Assembly: GCA_013398015.1 (NCBI GenBank)
Contig: VZRR01011618.1
Coordinates: 2,359,340-2,423,339, forward strand
DNA: 64,000 nucleotides
Source: Oreocharis arfaki
Lineage: Eukaryota; Chordata; Aves; Passeriformes; Paramythiidae
Direction: 5' to 3'
Below are positions 13,195 to 26,640 of this stretch, piece by piece; the first letter of the stretch is position 1, and every line of letters starts with the position of its first letter. The notes beneath the pieces are model-generated. The model searched no databases. It saw only the letters and a list, made by a program, of their open reading frames with translations, and was not told the DNA's origin. A program made the translations under genes and the position numbers.

Positions 13195-14399
13195 TCTCCT
13201 CTCCAGAAATGTGCTCTCACCACAGCCCTCAGTGATGGGAATGCAATGAAGACACAATTGTTTTGACATTTCCCCACATACAAAATTCCCCATGAAAAGC
13301 ATCCACCAAATTAATCCAGTTCTGAAGTGACCAAAACTGCATTTTTCAGCAAGAAAAATATTCATCCCCATGCAGAGGAGAATGAAACTCTTCAGCGGTT
13401 CATTCTTCCCACAGACTGAGAGAGGATATAATTCAGAAACTTCCCCAAAGCGTACAGACACAGACCTCTTCAGGGACAGCACGAGCAATAGAAAACACAT
13501 TTAAGAACAATTATAAAAGACACTTTCAGCTCTTGTCTCATTTATGCTCCAAGAATGCCAATGCTTTAAAGTTTTCTGTCCTCCCTCTTTTCAACAAAAT
13601 AGCCAAGTTGCCAGTGTGTGCTAAGCGCTACAGCTGCATTTGTTTCTCTATTTACATGAATCTGCCATCTTCCCCGTGCTGAAGATAAACTACCATTTTA
13701 GTTGAGATACTCTAACTTGATTTACACAGCTAGTTTACCTAATTTTCTAATTTAGCCCTTCTAGATAAGGAAAAGCAAAACACATTTAAGAGTCACTCTT
13801 AAGCATAAAGAGTAGAGAAATGAACCTTTCCTCAGCTACTGTGGAGGACATTTTAAAATGACAGACAATGCAGTGTGTTCTGCCAGTAGGAAAGCGATCC
13901 TCTGACCTTAGTTTGCATTTCAAGTCAAGTGAAAAGCAGAAGAAATGAGAGTTTCTAAAGAAAAAGTTAAGGTACATTACTGTAGATTTATAAAAGATCA
14001 TAGACCGTGTGCATCAATGGGATTTTGTTTGTCCTGATTTCTTTGAAGCAAAGTGGGAAATTTCTTGGTGTAGAGCTGCAGCATAACTTTGATATCTATT
14101 GCAGAGACCGTAAGTGAACTCACCCCCAAAAGGTAACACTACAGCATGTGGATGGGAGAAGTCTGGGAGGTAAAAGAAGGTCCTGATCAAAGAGCAGATA
14201 GTACTGACCTGGCCAAGCTTGCCATGCCAGTGAGGTCATCTGGGCTGAGCTGTGGCTCAACAGGTTGCTCATACCCCTGCCCTCACCTCCACCACCACAA
14301 CACCAGGAGCTGCTATGTCACACCCAGACATGGTGCATGTGTGGAGAGGCACAGAAGCTTTGGTGCATGGTTTGCATGCCTCTGCATCAAATACATAAA
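13195..14399. other. Noncoding sequence flanking a CR1 copy
   Basis: No exon is recognised. The end nearest 14390 may include the decayed 3' part of the minus-strand CR1 described next. A 146-codon ATG frame at 14146-14586 runs into that repeat and has no recognised domain. Confidence 0.45.
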
Positions 14400-14870
14400 A
14401 CACAAAAGGCATGATTTGAAACTGTCCTCAATAAAGACTCTGGAAAACTTTGGCTTCTTAAGCAAACAGGGTTGTGCCCTAAATAGTGAGCAACAAGACT
14501 ACTGCTGGAAAAGCAGCCCACGGCTTAATACATCACACTGTCAAAAAGCTTCTCCCATTATTCAACTGAAATTTGCCTTCTCTTAAATTTCATCCCATTA
14601 CTTCTAGTTACACCCCATTGTACCACTCTAAATAATTCTTCATAGCCTTGGTGTTTACACCCTTCAGATATTTGTAGATTTATATCTCAACCACCCCATT
14701 TGTCATCCTTTAGCCAAGTTATCTATATTCAGCTCTTTCGGTCTTCTCTTGTAAGTCAATCCCTCAAGCTCTCTTGTTACTTCTTTTTTTTCTCCAGAAC
14801 TCTCTCCAATTTGTCAATCTCTGTTGTAATGGAGTGAAGCAGACCTGAATGTATTACACTTTCTGCAGTT
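14400..14870 (-). mobile_element. CR1-family LINE fragment, antisense
   Basis: Read on the minus strand from 14870 downwards, the sequence follows the CR1 ORF2 C-terminal and 3' region. In order there is an 'ACAAATTGGAGAGAGTTC' block, a 'GAAAGAGCTGAATAT' block, a 'GGATGACAAATGGGGTGGTTG' -like block, 'TGAAGGGTGTAAACACCAAGG' with small changes, then 'GGGGTGTAACTAGAAG' and 'AATGGGATGAAATTTAAG'. This order matches amniote CR1 elements. The copy is diverged and its frame is broken. It may extend beyond 14870 on the 5' side, but there I cannot align it with confidence. Confidence 0.75.
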
Positions 14871-15330
14871 ACCACTGCTATGTCCTCAGTCCCATCTGCC
14901 GCCTCAGCGCAGGACAAGCAACCAAACAGTTTTTGAGGGAGGTCTTTTTAAGTTACCAAAAGCAGCAAATTTGCAAGATCTTCATGCTCAGCTATTAAAA
15001 TCCTGAGGACCTAGGTATCCCAATAGATGCTGCATCCTGGATGTCCACTTCTCTGGACTTTTTCCCCCAGATAATCTAGGTGTTCTTCCTCCTTGAATCC
15101 CATTTTGAAGTTCTGTGCTGCTTCTTGCATGCTCTCCACAAGTCGCCTTCACCAAACACTGAGTCTGCCCACCACACCGCTTCCAGACTCAAGGATATAT
15201 TTCTCCATCCAGGATGTCATGATGGAGAACTCCTTCACCATCATTTCCACTAGTTTACTAGGTGCCATCACAGAGCATTCCTATGATTCTCTGATTCCAC
15301 CTCTGATTTCAACACCACAGGAAATGGGAC
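14871..15330. other. Possible 5' continuation of the antisense CR1, uncertain
   Basis: The sequence directly adjoins the antisense CR1. It might be its more diverged 5' part, since a few phrases are CR1-like, but order and identity are not convincing. No exon is seen. Confidence 0.3.
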
Positions 15331-18300
15331 ACTGGACCTATGCAGTGACTGGCATTACAAACCTCTGTGCTAAACCAAATGCTCTGCCTTTTACAACAGC
15401 CCAGATCACAGAAAACACAGTGCCCTGCAGAACCCCAGTGCAAAATGAAGCATAAACAGATGACATTCCTCCAACATGTGCATCTCCATAAAGCCAGTGC
15501 TGCTCCTCCCTGTCCTGTGAACATGTCCTGCTGCACAGCTCCTTTAACAAAACTATCTGGACAAATCAGAGGAGGACTGCTGAAAGCAGCTGACAGGGGT
15601 TAAAACCACAACTAAATGGGTTCTCAGTTGTGCAAGCACAAACTTTGCAGCAGGACAAAGGCCTTGGAACTTGTGGCTGGGGGAGGCGCTGAAGTTCCCT
15701 CTGGTGACAAGGGCAGACCCCTTGAAGGGAAATGAGAAGAAGCACAGATTACTTCAAACTGAAGAGCTGCCTTTCAGCTTCCCTGGCTACTGCTGGTCTA
15801 CCTTGAAGGAGACTGAGTGCTTCTCTAGACTGTGCTCTGATCTATGTGAACATCCCCAGTTGGAGAAGATATCCCATAAATCTACCGTTCAGGCTTGCAG
15901 CAGATGGACACACACTTCTCTTCAACACATTCACTCTGTCTCATATTAACACCATGTCTTTACCACATGACTTTTGAAGAGAAAAGCTATTTTGCATACC
16001 TATTAAAAACAGTCATTTCCCTCCCTAATTGTAACTTTCATGTACCATCTAAAATCATCAGGTCACAGTGCTGCAGAAAAGCATCTAATAAGAACTTAGA
16101 CACACTCTGTTATAGGCATGAATGATTCATTCTGCTTTTAAGATTACATATATGCTCAAATTATTATAAAGCTCAGCTCTGTACAAACAACAACAAAGCA
16201 AAAGTCTTCGAAATCTGTGAAAGACAGCAAGGTCCCGAAGCCATGTCAGAGACGCATTCAAAGCCAGGTGGGACTGATCAGCTCCAGTTCAAGGCTTCTC
16301 TCCCCACAGCAGAAAGCGTGGTGGGGAAGGACAAAAGCTGACCCCTCAGGGAACAGCTATAAAAAGCATCCAAAAAACACACAGCAAGCTCTGGCAAGAA
16401 GTTTGCATTTGCCATCACTTAAATTAACAGCAAAGGAATCCCCAGGAGGGAGGAAATTTGGACTCTGTCCAACACGCAAGTGTGCTGTGTGAGGAGCTGT
16501 GGGGGGAAGAAAGAGCCACACACAAGCACTGCGGATTGAGAGGAAACCAACACAAACTGCCAGCAACCCTGAACCCTTATAAAGGGCAGGAGCTTGGCTT
16601 GGCTACATGGAGGGGTATCAGGAGAGTTTATTGCAGGTGATCTCAAACAGAATTGCCGCTGTCAGTCATCAGATTTCCATGAGCTGTCTTTAGAAAACAA
16701 AGACTTTCATATTTAAAAAAACCTCAACGAGTTATCTAAAAGTATCTCAAGAGTTCATGAAAACTGAAACAATCAAAAAAATCATAGTTGGCAATATAAC
16801 TAACATAACATTAGGAATAGCTCCCTTGCTATCTTACATGTTGAGCTGCTATCAATTCATATACCACATGCAGATCATGCTGACTTCCAGAAGACTCAAA
16901 TCCCAGTCAGCACTCATTTAGCTTATGACACAAAGGATAGCTGCTCTAATCTTCCATAATGGCCTAAAGAGTTATGATGTATTCTGGATTAAGTCCTTTT
17001 AAAACACCTAAACAGATGGGGGTTTTTACCCCACAAAACTCATTATTAGGTTAAGAAGTAATTCAGTCATGTAAATTTAACTTAAGCTAGTAAATCTAAT
17101 AACATCTTTCTAAAAGCAATAAAGCGTTCAGAACTTAATCCTTTTAATTCACTGTTTATCCCCTTGGCACCTAGACTATTTTTATTCTAGTCACTTTTGC
17201 CGTAATAAAAAGTTAATAAAAGAGCACAAGTAGTCAGACAAGTTGCAGAACTAATGATGACTGGTTTCCTACAGGTTTGGTGTCTTACATCCCTTCTTTC
17301 CCCCACAGTACTTTCCCAGCTGCCACCAGGTTGTCTGTGCATCTGTCTCCTTGGGACTCCTCCGTGTCCCTTAACTACACGTGAGCCAAGTGGCTGCTTG
17401 GGAGCTAAATGTGCTTTTGTACCAGCCCGCAGATCTAGCAGAGCAGAGAGCTGATAACTTCACATTCCAGCCCTCCTCTTCTACTGGGGCATTGGCTCTT
17501 CTGCTAAAGAGCAACGAATTTAAGGCAAAGATTTCCCTTATAAAAGTAGACTGTGAAAGTTCTATGAACTTCCTACATAGTAATGCAATAGTTTTTCTAA
17601 GATAATCCACACAGGCATTGTTACCAACTAGAACTGTTACACATGCATGTCTCACAAATGCCCCGAAAGTAAGGTGATCTTTGCAGGCCACAGGAAGGGC
17701 TCTCTCAGATAAGGAAAGGTCAGGGAAAGCATTGCTTTCTGAGAAGCCCCATGGGAAATATTCAAACTTACAACCAGTTCTTTCATAAATCAAGGGGATC
17801 AGGTTCACGTAGCTTCTCATGTGCTACCATGACAGCGTTACAAAGCAAAGGTCTGTCCCAAGCATGAGAATCCCAAGTGTGGTGGACATTTCCAGTTTAT
17901 AGCAATTATCTTGAACAGTTCCTGCCTACTCGTACGCAGATGAAGCGCAGGGAAGCAGAGTGTGTATCACTGGGTGTCTGTGGAGGGCTGCAGGGTAAGT
18001 CACCATTCTGTTACAGCACAAGCTCTGCGTGGTTTCAAGGCATAGCTCCAGATCTAGCACATCAGTACAAACAGGCCACGGGGCAACGTGAGAGGGAACT
18101 GGTAACACACAAGGCAGGAAGTGTGGTCCTGGTCACACTTGGTCTCAAAAGCAGTCATCACTCACTAGCTCTTTGCCGTGAACCTGGGATACAAAGAGCA
18201 GCCATGTGCCCTTGGTGAGGGGGCCAGAGCTGCAACATTTACTGGTATTTCTAAGGGACTAAGCTGTGGGTCCTGAGGGAGTTGATGGATGAAGTGGCTG

Positions 18301-21300
18301 AGCCACTATCCACCATATTTGAGAAGTTGTGGCACTCTGGTGAAGTGAGCGCAAGAGAGGAAACATATTACCTATTTTTCCTTCCCACAGACATAAGCTA
18401 TACAGTCAACTCAGTACACAAGAGTCACTCTCCCTTAGGCTGGTGGTCCCAGCACGGGGACTTGCCAGGTCCCAGCAATATTTCTACCACTACAACACAG
18501 CTGGGTTGCTGAGTCCAGTGGAGCACTGCAGTTCCCCAGTAAACATGAGAAACTGATGAGGAAGGAGGTCCCAGTCAAAGCAGGACTTGTCAAAGTGATC
18601 TGCCAGAGACACGGCCTGGTGGAAACTCTGCACTCATGTGGGATGGTGCCAGGTTTCTTTCTGAACACAGGACACCTCATCATTCAAGCATCATACTCAT
18701 AATTATACCTGAATGTGAAACACAAACTTTCTGTAATTGTTTTCATAGAAAACCAATAAATCTTTCATTTCTACTGAAAAGAGAATTACAAGCCCAACAC
18801 ACTCAAGACACAGGCTGTGGTCCAGCCTTTCAACATGGATTCAAATCTAAGCTTCTGTATACAGTAAGTGGGCAGACTCATTCAGTCCCCAGTATGACCA
18901 GTACACTTGCAAACTGGGATGTCAGATGGCATACCCAGCACCTAAGCTCATAGGCTGGTGGAAATACCACCTACAATTATAAGGTACAGCTGGATACAGG
19001 TGCTTGCATAAATCTCATTCATGGCAGTGTTTAAAAAAAAACCCCAAAAATGAAAAACAGAAGGAATACAAATGAAGTATAATGAATTTTCAGCAGAGGT
19101 CTAGCTAGTCCACGTAGGTGAGATGCATGTATGATCCCTTGCACCATCTGCTGTGGTCTTCTCAGCCCTATTCTTTATCCTAACATAACTCCCCAGTTTA
19201 TCAGAGATGTGATCAGAAGTTCTGCCACTGGACTAACTCAATGTCTTTTCTGCAGAAACCCAAGCAGTGCCTCTCCTGAGTAACCCTTTTTTTTTGGTGC
19301 AGTGAACTTAATAGAGATGTCGAGCTCAAGCGCTGGCTGCTTCCTACCCCTGCTGAAATAGGGAGCAGACCTCCCGCAGAAGGCAGCCCCAGGGAGCAGC
19401 TCTAATGCGAAGCAGCCTTAAGCATTCACGAGAGCCACAGTGCCAGGCTGCTGCTGCCAACTTTTCTGCCACGTTCATCCTGGCACCACAGATCAGGAGG
19501 AGCAGTGGCATCCTGTGGCCACACTGCCGGAGTGACAGCCAGGTACCTGAGGGGTGGCTGGACTCTGACCTCCCATCTAAGCACGAGTTGGCCACAACTG
19601 GGAAAGCTCCATTGCTGTGGGTTGAGGGGATGGGCAAAACAACATTTGCGAGGCAAATGCCCTGGGAGCCGCTCTTGTCACTGGAGGGACCCAAGAGATT
19701 CGGATTAATTTGCCTTTTTGCTTTCAGTTTACTTCTTGCAACCTCACAGTAAACTGCTTAACCTTGCAGGCAATACAGTGAGATGCCAGCATTTTCAGCT
19801 CATACTACTCACACTATGCTCTAATCCAGTTTGCATGTCCAGTCCTGTCATTAGCTAGAGGAAACATTAATCCAAGACAGTAGAAAAGAAGGAGTAAAAA
19901 ATTGTTTCTGGAAATGCAATTAATCTAATGGCAAACCGTGGAGGTTTGTTATCGAGACCCACAGCCGAGTTAAACTGAAACATATTATATTTCATGAAAA
20001 AAAAGTTTTAACCATATGTTTAGTCATTTGTGAGCTCTTGATCCTAACGCACAACATAAGCTGCAATATCAGTGTCAAAAGTGCCTGATTTAAAGCATAA
20101 GAGGCAGAGTTACATGAAGTCAAGTTAAAATCACTTCTGCAAGTTTGCAGGCAGAGACCTTCCCATGGAGTGACAGGTACAGGGGAACACATTCTGGGAT
20201 CTGCGCTGGACGGGGGGAAGAGGAAAGTTTTTTTCATTAAAAGTTTTTCTGTGAGACTGGCTAGGGGGAAGATGATATAGCTGGGGGGGAAGACTGAGAC
20301 AGCTAAAGAATAACACATGGTATGCTTTCAAAACATACAGCAACATGTGACATTCGTCTGCAAGTCTGGCGCTGAGGAGCCTGTGGTCTGGCAGCAGGGA
20401 GAATTTCTGGTTTTTATTTCTTAAATCATCGCAGGCATTTGAACTAAACCCCCTCACCTAATAGTCTGAGGGGAAGAACATAAAATCAGATTTTACGTAC
20501 CGTACTTTCAGTCAGCCATTTTCTCAGCGGATTTTCATCCTCCAACTCAATTCCCACATCATTAAAGTGATGCTGTCTCTTTAAAACACAACGTGGTGCC
20601 GTGCCAAAGCCTGCAATAAGAACCACTGGCACCAAAACAGTCAAAGCACACAGCTTAATTCTCTACTTAATAAGACAATTAAAGAAGAGTATTTGGATAC
20701 AGCAGTCTGCAAGTACCAACAGAGAGCACTGATGTCTCCAAAGGCATGTTGATCTGAAGGCTTTATCAGAAAGCATCTGTCACAACCAGATGCCATCAAC
20801 ACCTGAGAAAAGTGGGAAATAAAGTGGGTTAATGTGTCTGTGATACACACAAAGGCTTGCACTGCCCAAGTCCCTGTTTGTGAGCATTTTAGAGGGTGTA
20901 GGATAAAGTGCCCTGATGTAAAAATGCTCATAGATTAAAATAAAGTATTGGTACACAGCTACCGCTGTTAAAAATACAGTCTTGTGGTAATTACTCAAAT
21001 TACAATGGAATTAAGAGTGCTCTGTATTTTGTGTATTCACTGCCATAATCATAGAAAGGCTTATAGCAAGGCTGTTTTTAAATACTGTGCTCTGACAGAT
21101 GCTTTAATACATGTGGATGAATTGGGGTACAGAAACTAGCACAGGCACCAGTGATTGCTCATATGGAGTCTCTTGACCATATCTGCCTCCAAGTTTCCAG
21201 TCAGATAATTCTCAGATGTCATCTCCTAGCAGGCTTCATCCTGCAGAGCTGAACCAAAGCTAGAGAGAAAGATAACAGCAGCGATATATGAACTAATTAG

Positions 21301-21588
21301 TCATTTGATTAGCCCCTAAGAAGACAAGGTCCTGCAGTTCTGTGACCTAAAAATGCCACTGATGACCTTAAAACTCCATCTTAAGGGTGTCTGGAAATCT
21401 GTAACCTCCAGGGATAGAGAGAGAAACGGGTGATGCCTAAACTGCATTAGCTTACATGAGATGTTGAAACAGCGCAGACGTTAAGCCAAGGATAGGTGTG
21501 ACATTTGAAGCAATCAGCCAGCAAAAGAGCACCTGCAGCACTGCACTCTGTTTGAACTGCTGCACCGAGGACTCCCAGCCCAGCCGAC
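15331..21588. other. Noncoding, gene-desert-like sequence
   Basis: About 6 kb without a recognised exon, RNA gene or repeat family. Frames of 100-150 codons occur on both strands (for example 17371-17820 minus and 19405-19752 plus) and overlap in opposite directions, which argues against coding. Nothing further is supported. Confidence 0.5.
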
Positions 21589-22041
21589 ATGGGAGGTTCA
21601 TGGGGCAAGTGGTTTAGCACACCCAGAAAGCACAGCAGGACCACAGACCTCATACTAGCAACCAACAACGCACAGCAAGAGAGGAAAAAAACAAACCAGA
21701 TGAAAACCCCCACCTGCTCCCCCTTCATTACAGCAGGACTAACAGCCAGCCAGTCCCAGGTGGCAGCCCCTGGGCTGCACCATGCCAGGAGAAGAGAGTG
21801 GCTGAGGAAAGGAGGGAGAAGTCACTTTGAAGAAGACATCCTGAATGGTTGCCTAATTGACTTCCACTGGAGGGTCCTACACTTCAGTGGAGATCTGATT
21901 CTGATAAACCCCATGAACGCACCAGTTATTCCATATGCAGTAACAGGAGGAGGGAGTGGCGTGATGCCGGGAGGTACCCTTAGGCTGCAAAGTTGCATCC
22001 TCAACAGCAAAGGAGAAAGACACCAAAATGACCACGGTTAG
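21589..22041 (+). other. Unexplained 150-codon open frame, coding status unknown
   Basis: The frame starts at an ATG with a good initiation context (G at -3 and G at +4) and runs 150 codons to a TAG. It is among the longer ATG frames outside the CpG island. The predicted product has a basic N-terminal half and a glycine-rich stretch around residues 120-130. I recognise no domain, signal peptide or membrane segment. Surrounding DNA up to about 22.6 kb is somewhat richer in G+C than its flanks and has several other long frames, so relaxed stop-codon density may explain it. It could also be part of an old retroelement. I lean to chance. Confidence 0.2.
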
Positions 22042-25000
22042 GAGGCCCAAGTTGTTTTGGGTCCCCTTCCTTCAGCCTGACAGCTGGAGCATGTCATCAC
22101 CTGGCTGCACCCAATGCACTGCAAGTTTCCAGTCTAATCTGAGGCAGTGCCTCCCTGGCAAGCCACCAACTGGTGCAGACGAACCCACAGTGACCAGAAA
22201 TGGGCCAGCCCAAAGTGGGCAGCAGAAAGTAACACCAGCTCACAAGCAGTGAGTTCCTCTCTACCAAGAAAACCCATCTCATCTCCCACCTTCAACAGCT
22301 TGGATGGAATCTGACTCTTGGATGTCTCTCTACTGTGAGAAGACATTAAAGAAAATAAATGCATTGGCAAAGATCCCCCTGCCATCTGCACCTTGGAAAT
22401 GCCCTCTGGAACAGAGAAGAGGAAGATCCCTCACCCTGCATGCTCCTGGGAGAATGGTGCAACCTCCAGCAGCTGCCAGCACTGCCCTGTTTCATCCCCG
22501 TCCTCTCTACACAGATCTGGACCTGCCTTTCACCACCCACTTCCCCCATGTGCTTTGTCCCAGAGGGATGAACTCACCTCTAGCATCAGTGAATTTCGCA
22601 GGAGAAGTCCAACACATAGTTTAAATTTCACCAAGCCCTGCCAGAGGCCTTGGAGTAAAATGCAGAAGTAGGAATGTTTTCTCAAATAGAAAATGGAGAT
22701 TTAGAGTGCTGCAGCAGGGTCTGTAAATAGGTGCAAGCTTTGCTGAGATTATGCAACCCCAATACCCACAGTGTTTCCCGCTTCATTCCGTTTTCTCTGA
22801 AAAAAATGGGGGAAAGACCCCAACAGCACACATAATAAATCAAAGACGAAAAAATTGGCCATGGACATGGTTCAGTAACACATGTGCTGTGCTCAGCCCT
22901 GTGTTCCCTTACAGCTCTCAGAAGCAGAGAGCAAAGTTAAGAATACAGTTACTGCAGTTACAAAGAAATTTAAGATTTCTAAATCTAACTTATTGTGAAT
23001 TGAAACAAAACCTCAAAATGCTGAAATTCTCCACAAAAGGAATTCTAAAACAATTACTTGGAGTCCACTGGAAAAGCAATTATATTGCTACTGTATTTCC
23101 TACAATGGAATTATACTTTAAAATTCTAAACAGAAACTTACTTCAACACAAAGCCTGTAAAACAATGCATTGTTAACACTTTCAGAAAAATCCTCCATCT
23201 CTTTTCTGCTACTTTTTTACAACACTGACCTGGTTTTGTAGAAGATTTTAGTGTTGATGACACCAGATATTGGAATATGATTCCATCAATGAGTCCTAGC
23301 CAGGAAATACCAAAGCTGGGGTTGCCAAAGCAACATAATTAACTTGATCACGGTACATACACTGTGTGCCACTTCCCAAATGGCCCTTTAACACCCAGAT
23401 AAATCCTTGGCTTGAATGGCACCTCCTAATGAATTTCTCCTCCAAGTTCCTCAAGAACACAGAGCAAAAGGAGAAGTTGTCAAAATTACTAAAAGCCAAG
23501 TACCACTCCGCTCCCTGGCCCAATGGTCCCCTGGGCTTGAAGAGGTCGAGGAGCAATTCTTGAGCCTACTTCCACGACTATGAACTGTAGCAATCACAGA
23601 AACACGTGACCCTGCTGCATGGAGCAAATGCATTTTGTAAAAATTCACTTTTAATTCATTGTTACCAGATTTAAGAGTTTTGATTCTTCTGTGGCATTAT
23701 CAGTAAAATTACTACCACTTGGGCAGGGAGGCCTGAATGTTGGTGCTAAACCTTGATCCTGGGGCCACAAACTTCAAAACCTGAATATGCTGTCACTAAC
23801 TCAATGTGTACAATGAATCAAAAATAAAATTCTGTCTGTTGATTTGGAAAAAAAATAAAGAAAAGTAAGAAGCAGAAAAAAAATTGAGTGATGGGCTTTC
23901 AGCCTGTCATCAGACCACTGTGACCTCAATTTTTGAGAAATAAAGTCAAAATCTATTCTTATCTTCAGAGATTCAAGATGTATTTGCGTGTCAGACTTTC
24001 TCCCCCTTGTCCTTAGCCTTTGGGAAGCACACTAAAAATCATATCAAAGCCTGAAAACCCTGCGATCACATTCAGATTCACCTTTGACCCAGGATGCCTA
24101 CAGCTCTCACCAGCTCCTCAGCTCATCCTCACCAGGCAGCAAAGGCAGCAGGTCTGGGAGCAAACTGCTCAGGATGAAATAAAGGCCACTTTGCATAGCA
24201 AAATCGTGCTGCCCTGCTCAAATTCTGAAGGCCAAAAAACTTTTCTTTGGCAGTTTTCTGCTTCTTTGTATCCACGAAGGATATTTTACCATCACCTTCC
24301 TCTCCTTACATACAAATATTTGATTATTCTCTTTGAAATGTCTCTGTAACATCTACAGGCATAGGATGCCGAATGCAAACACTGATTGATTCTTTCTCAG
24401 CCATCAAATGTGCTTACACAGCAACTGCACACAGCAAATGCACACAAATCTCACATTTCAGGTTTTAAAATATGAACATGCTGTGTTGTTTTTTTTTTTT
24501 ACTCAAACATAATGAATGAGCTTAAATATTAGAACTTGAAATTATTAAGTAAATCATGGCACCTGTAAAGCTTTTATTTGCATAACATTAATTCATGATG
24601 GCATGTAAAACAAATTCATCACTCTCACTATATTGTAGTCTGATTTATGTTAGAATTGGAAAAAATAAAAATCTTGAGCACAAAATTATGTTGACAAGAT
24701 GTACGTGCTCTTCGAAGCCCAAGATTTTTATTTTTTTTTCTGAAGCATCAAAACAACTAAATTATGGGAAAGAGGGCTGGGAGAAAGCATCTTTAAAAAT
24801 GAATAACATACTTGCGTCACACATACACACTCTCCAGTTATTAATGTCAAGCATGGTGAAGATACTCTCGAAAATCATTACCATTCATAGCTACTAACAG
24901 CCATTAAATTTCAATCAATTCAACTTAACACAAGTGTACTTCAGCAGCCCTTACAGTTCCTTACAGAGGTGGCTCAGAAAGTCCTGTCTGACTTATTGCA

Positions 25001-26189
25001 TTGTCCACCGCACAAAGGGGCATTGCTGAGCATTGCTCTGAAAAGGAGCGATCTTGGTGTTGGGAACTGATGCTCTTTTAACACCGCTGCAATCAACAGA
25101 CTTTGCTTTTAAAGACGGTGTGATAAAAGGGCTCTAATAGAGCTCCTCAGGTCAGCATGGAGGGGAGCAGTACACTGATTCTAGCTAGGAATGCCACTTT
25201 CCAAGCTGAAAAAAAATTTGGTGAGATATTTTCAAGGAGTTTTCAATGAATTTTAGCGACAGAATCAAACTGCTTAACACAGTGCTAAACAATTTCCAGG
25301 TGATCCGCTTCCTTGAAGAGAATACAATCACTAAATCTACAGGACATTTAAACAAAACAGGATTTAACTTCCAGAGACTGGGTATTTAAAGCTCCTAGCA
25401 ATTAATATAAGCCACAGCGCTGTAACATTACAGCATCTCCACTCTTCTGAATTGCATTTGTAACACGGGAAGCTTTCCCACTGCCATTGCAGGAATTAAG
25501 ATGTGTAGCTGACCATCCCTTGCAGACTCTGGGAAGAACGCGCTGGTCCCCTGCTGGGGGTATTTGCCACCTCATGGCGGGGGTGAGGGACTGTGATCAC
25601 AGGGTGCTCATCTCTGAGGGGCTGGACCCACATTGGCTTCCGCTGTGCAGCGGAGCATCACAGAGAAGGTGTCTTCCTCTGGAGAGATTTCATTAGTTCC
25701 ATCTGAATGAGTTATCTACACTAAAATCCTACATTTCACAGGAGATAGAAGACTTTTTATTACTATTCCCCCCCTCCACTCCCGAAGCCCAGATTTTCCA
25801 AGCAGGGTTCATTCTGCTGGGCACAAAGTCCTCTCTCTAGATTTACAGGCAGTTTAAGGTTGCAGGTGTGTACTCCTACAGAATAGAGTCACTCCATGCA
25901 CAGAAAAACATATGCAGTCACAGATGTGCCATCACTGTAGCTGAAATTACAAGCTCAAGACCACAGTCCCTTTTGGGGCTTTTAGCTCATCCCTTAAAAG
26001 TATCAGGATTGATGCTACTATTCGTTAGGAGAGTATTTGGGACTATTCTACAGAACTCTATGGTTTTGCCTCTCCTGGGATTTAGACTTTGCATTTAACA
26101 TAGGGTAGCAGTAAAGTTCTTTAGAATCAATAAACACCCAAGTAATCTCTCAGGCAGATATATGCTTCATTTTAACTCATTTCCCTACA
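22042..26189. other. Noncoding sequence
   Basis: No exon or repeat family is recognised. A T-run lies at 24489-24500. A 141-codon frame at 22751-23176 has no known domain. Confidence 0.5.
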
Positions 26190-26640
26190 CTTATAAGCTG
26201 CACTAAATGAAATGAAATTAATGTTAAAAGGGGCGTTTATTGAAAAATCTTCCAGTGACAGGTTCAGAAAGTGCCAGAGTTCAAGTAAATCGCTCCATGG
26301 AAAATGTTAGCAAAGCTTAATCATACTGGAAGCCACATTTAATTACAGCTTTTTAAGTCCATCTGGGAAAAAAGAAGCGACTTAAATATGTCACCTGAGA
26401 TGATCTAGATACTGAAACTATTTGTAAGTTAACAAAAGCATTTGCATCACAAAGCGCTCTGGGGCAGCACCACGGCAAAGCAGATGTGTAATGAACAAGG
26501 ATCACAGCACCAACACAATCACGACCGTAAATAACTACTACTAATCTGCAATCATTTAAATTTGGATTTAATTGCTAGGCAGCAAATACATTTAATTCTT
26601 GAAGAGGTAAATGCTCTGAGGAATACACACTTAAAGGTAT
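26190..26640. other. AT-rich segment with homeodomain-type TAAT sites; possible conserved noncoding element
   Basis: The stretch contains repeated TAAT/ATTA cores (for example TTTAATTACAGC near 26338-26349 and GGATTTAATTGC near 26563-26574), few homopolymers and no repeat similarity. Deeply conserved enhancers near developmental genes often look like this. Conservation cannot be seen from one sequence, so this is only a suggestion. Confidence 0.2.

Noticed and set aside
15694..15707. CTCF site
   Set aside because: GTTCCCTCTGGTGA has two mismatches, including a fixed G and a fixed terminal base.
22751..23176. 141-codon frame as a coding exon
   Set aside because: No known domain, irregular composition, and no supporting splice sites were seen.
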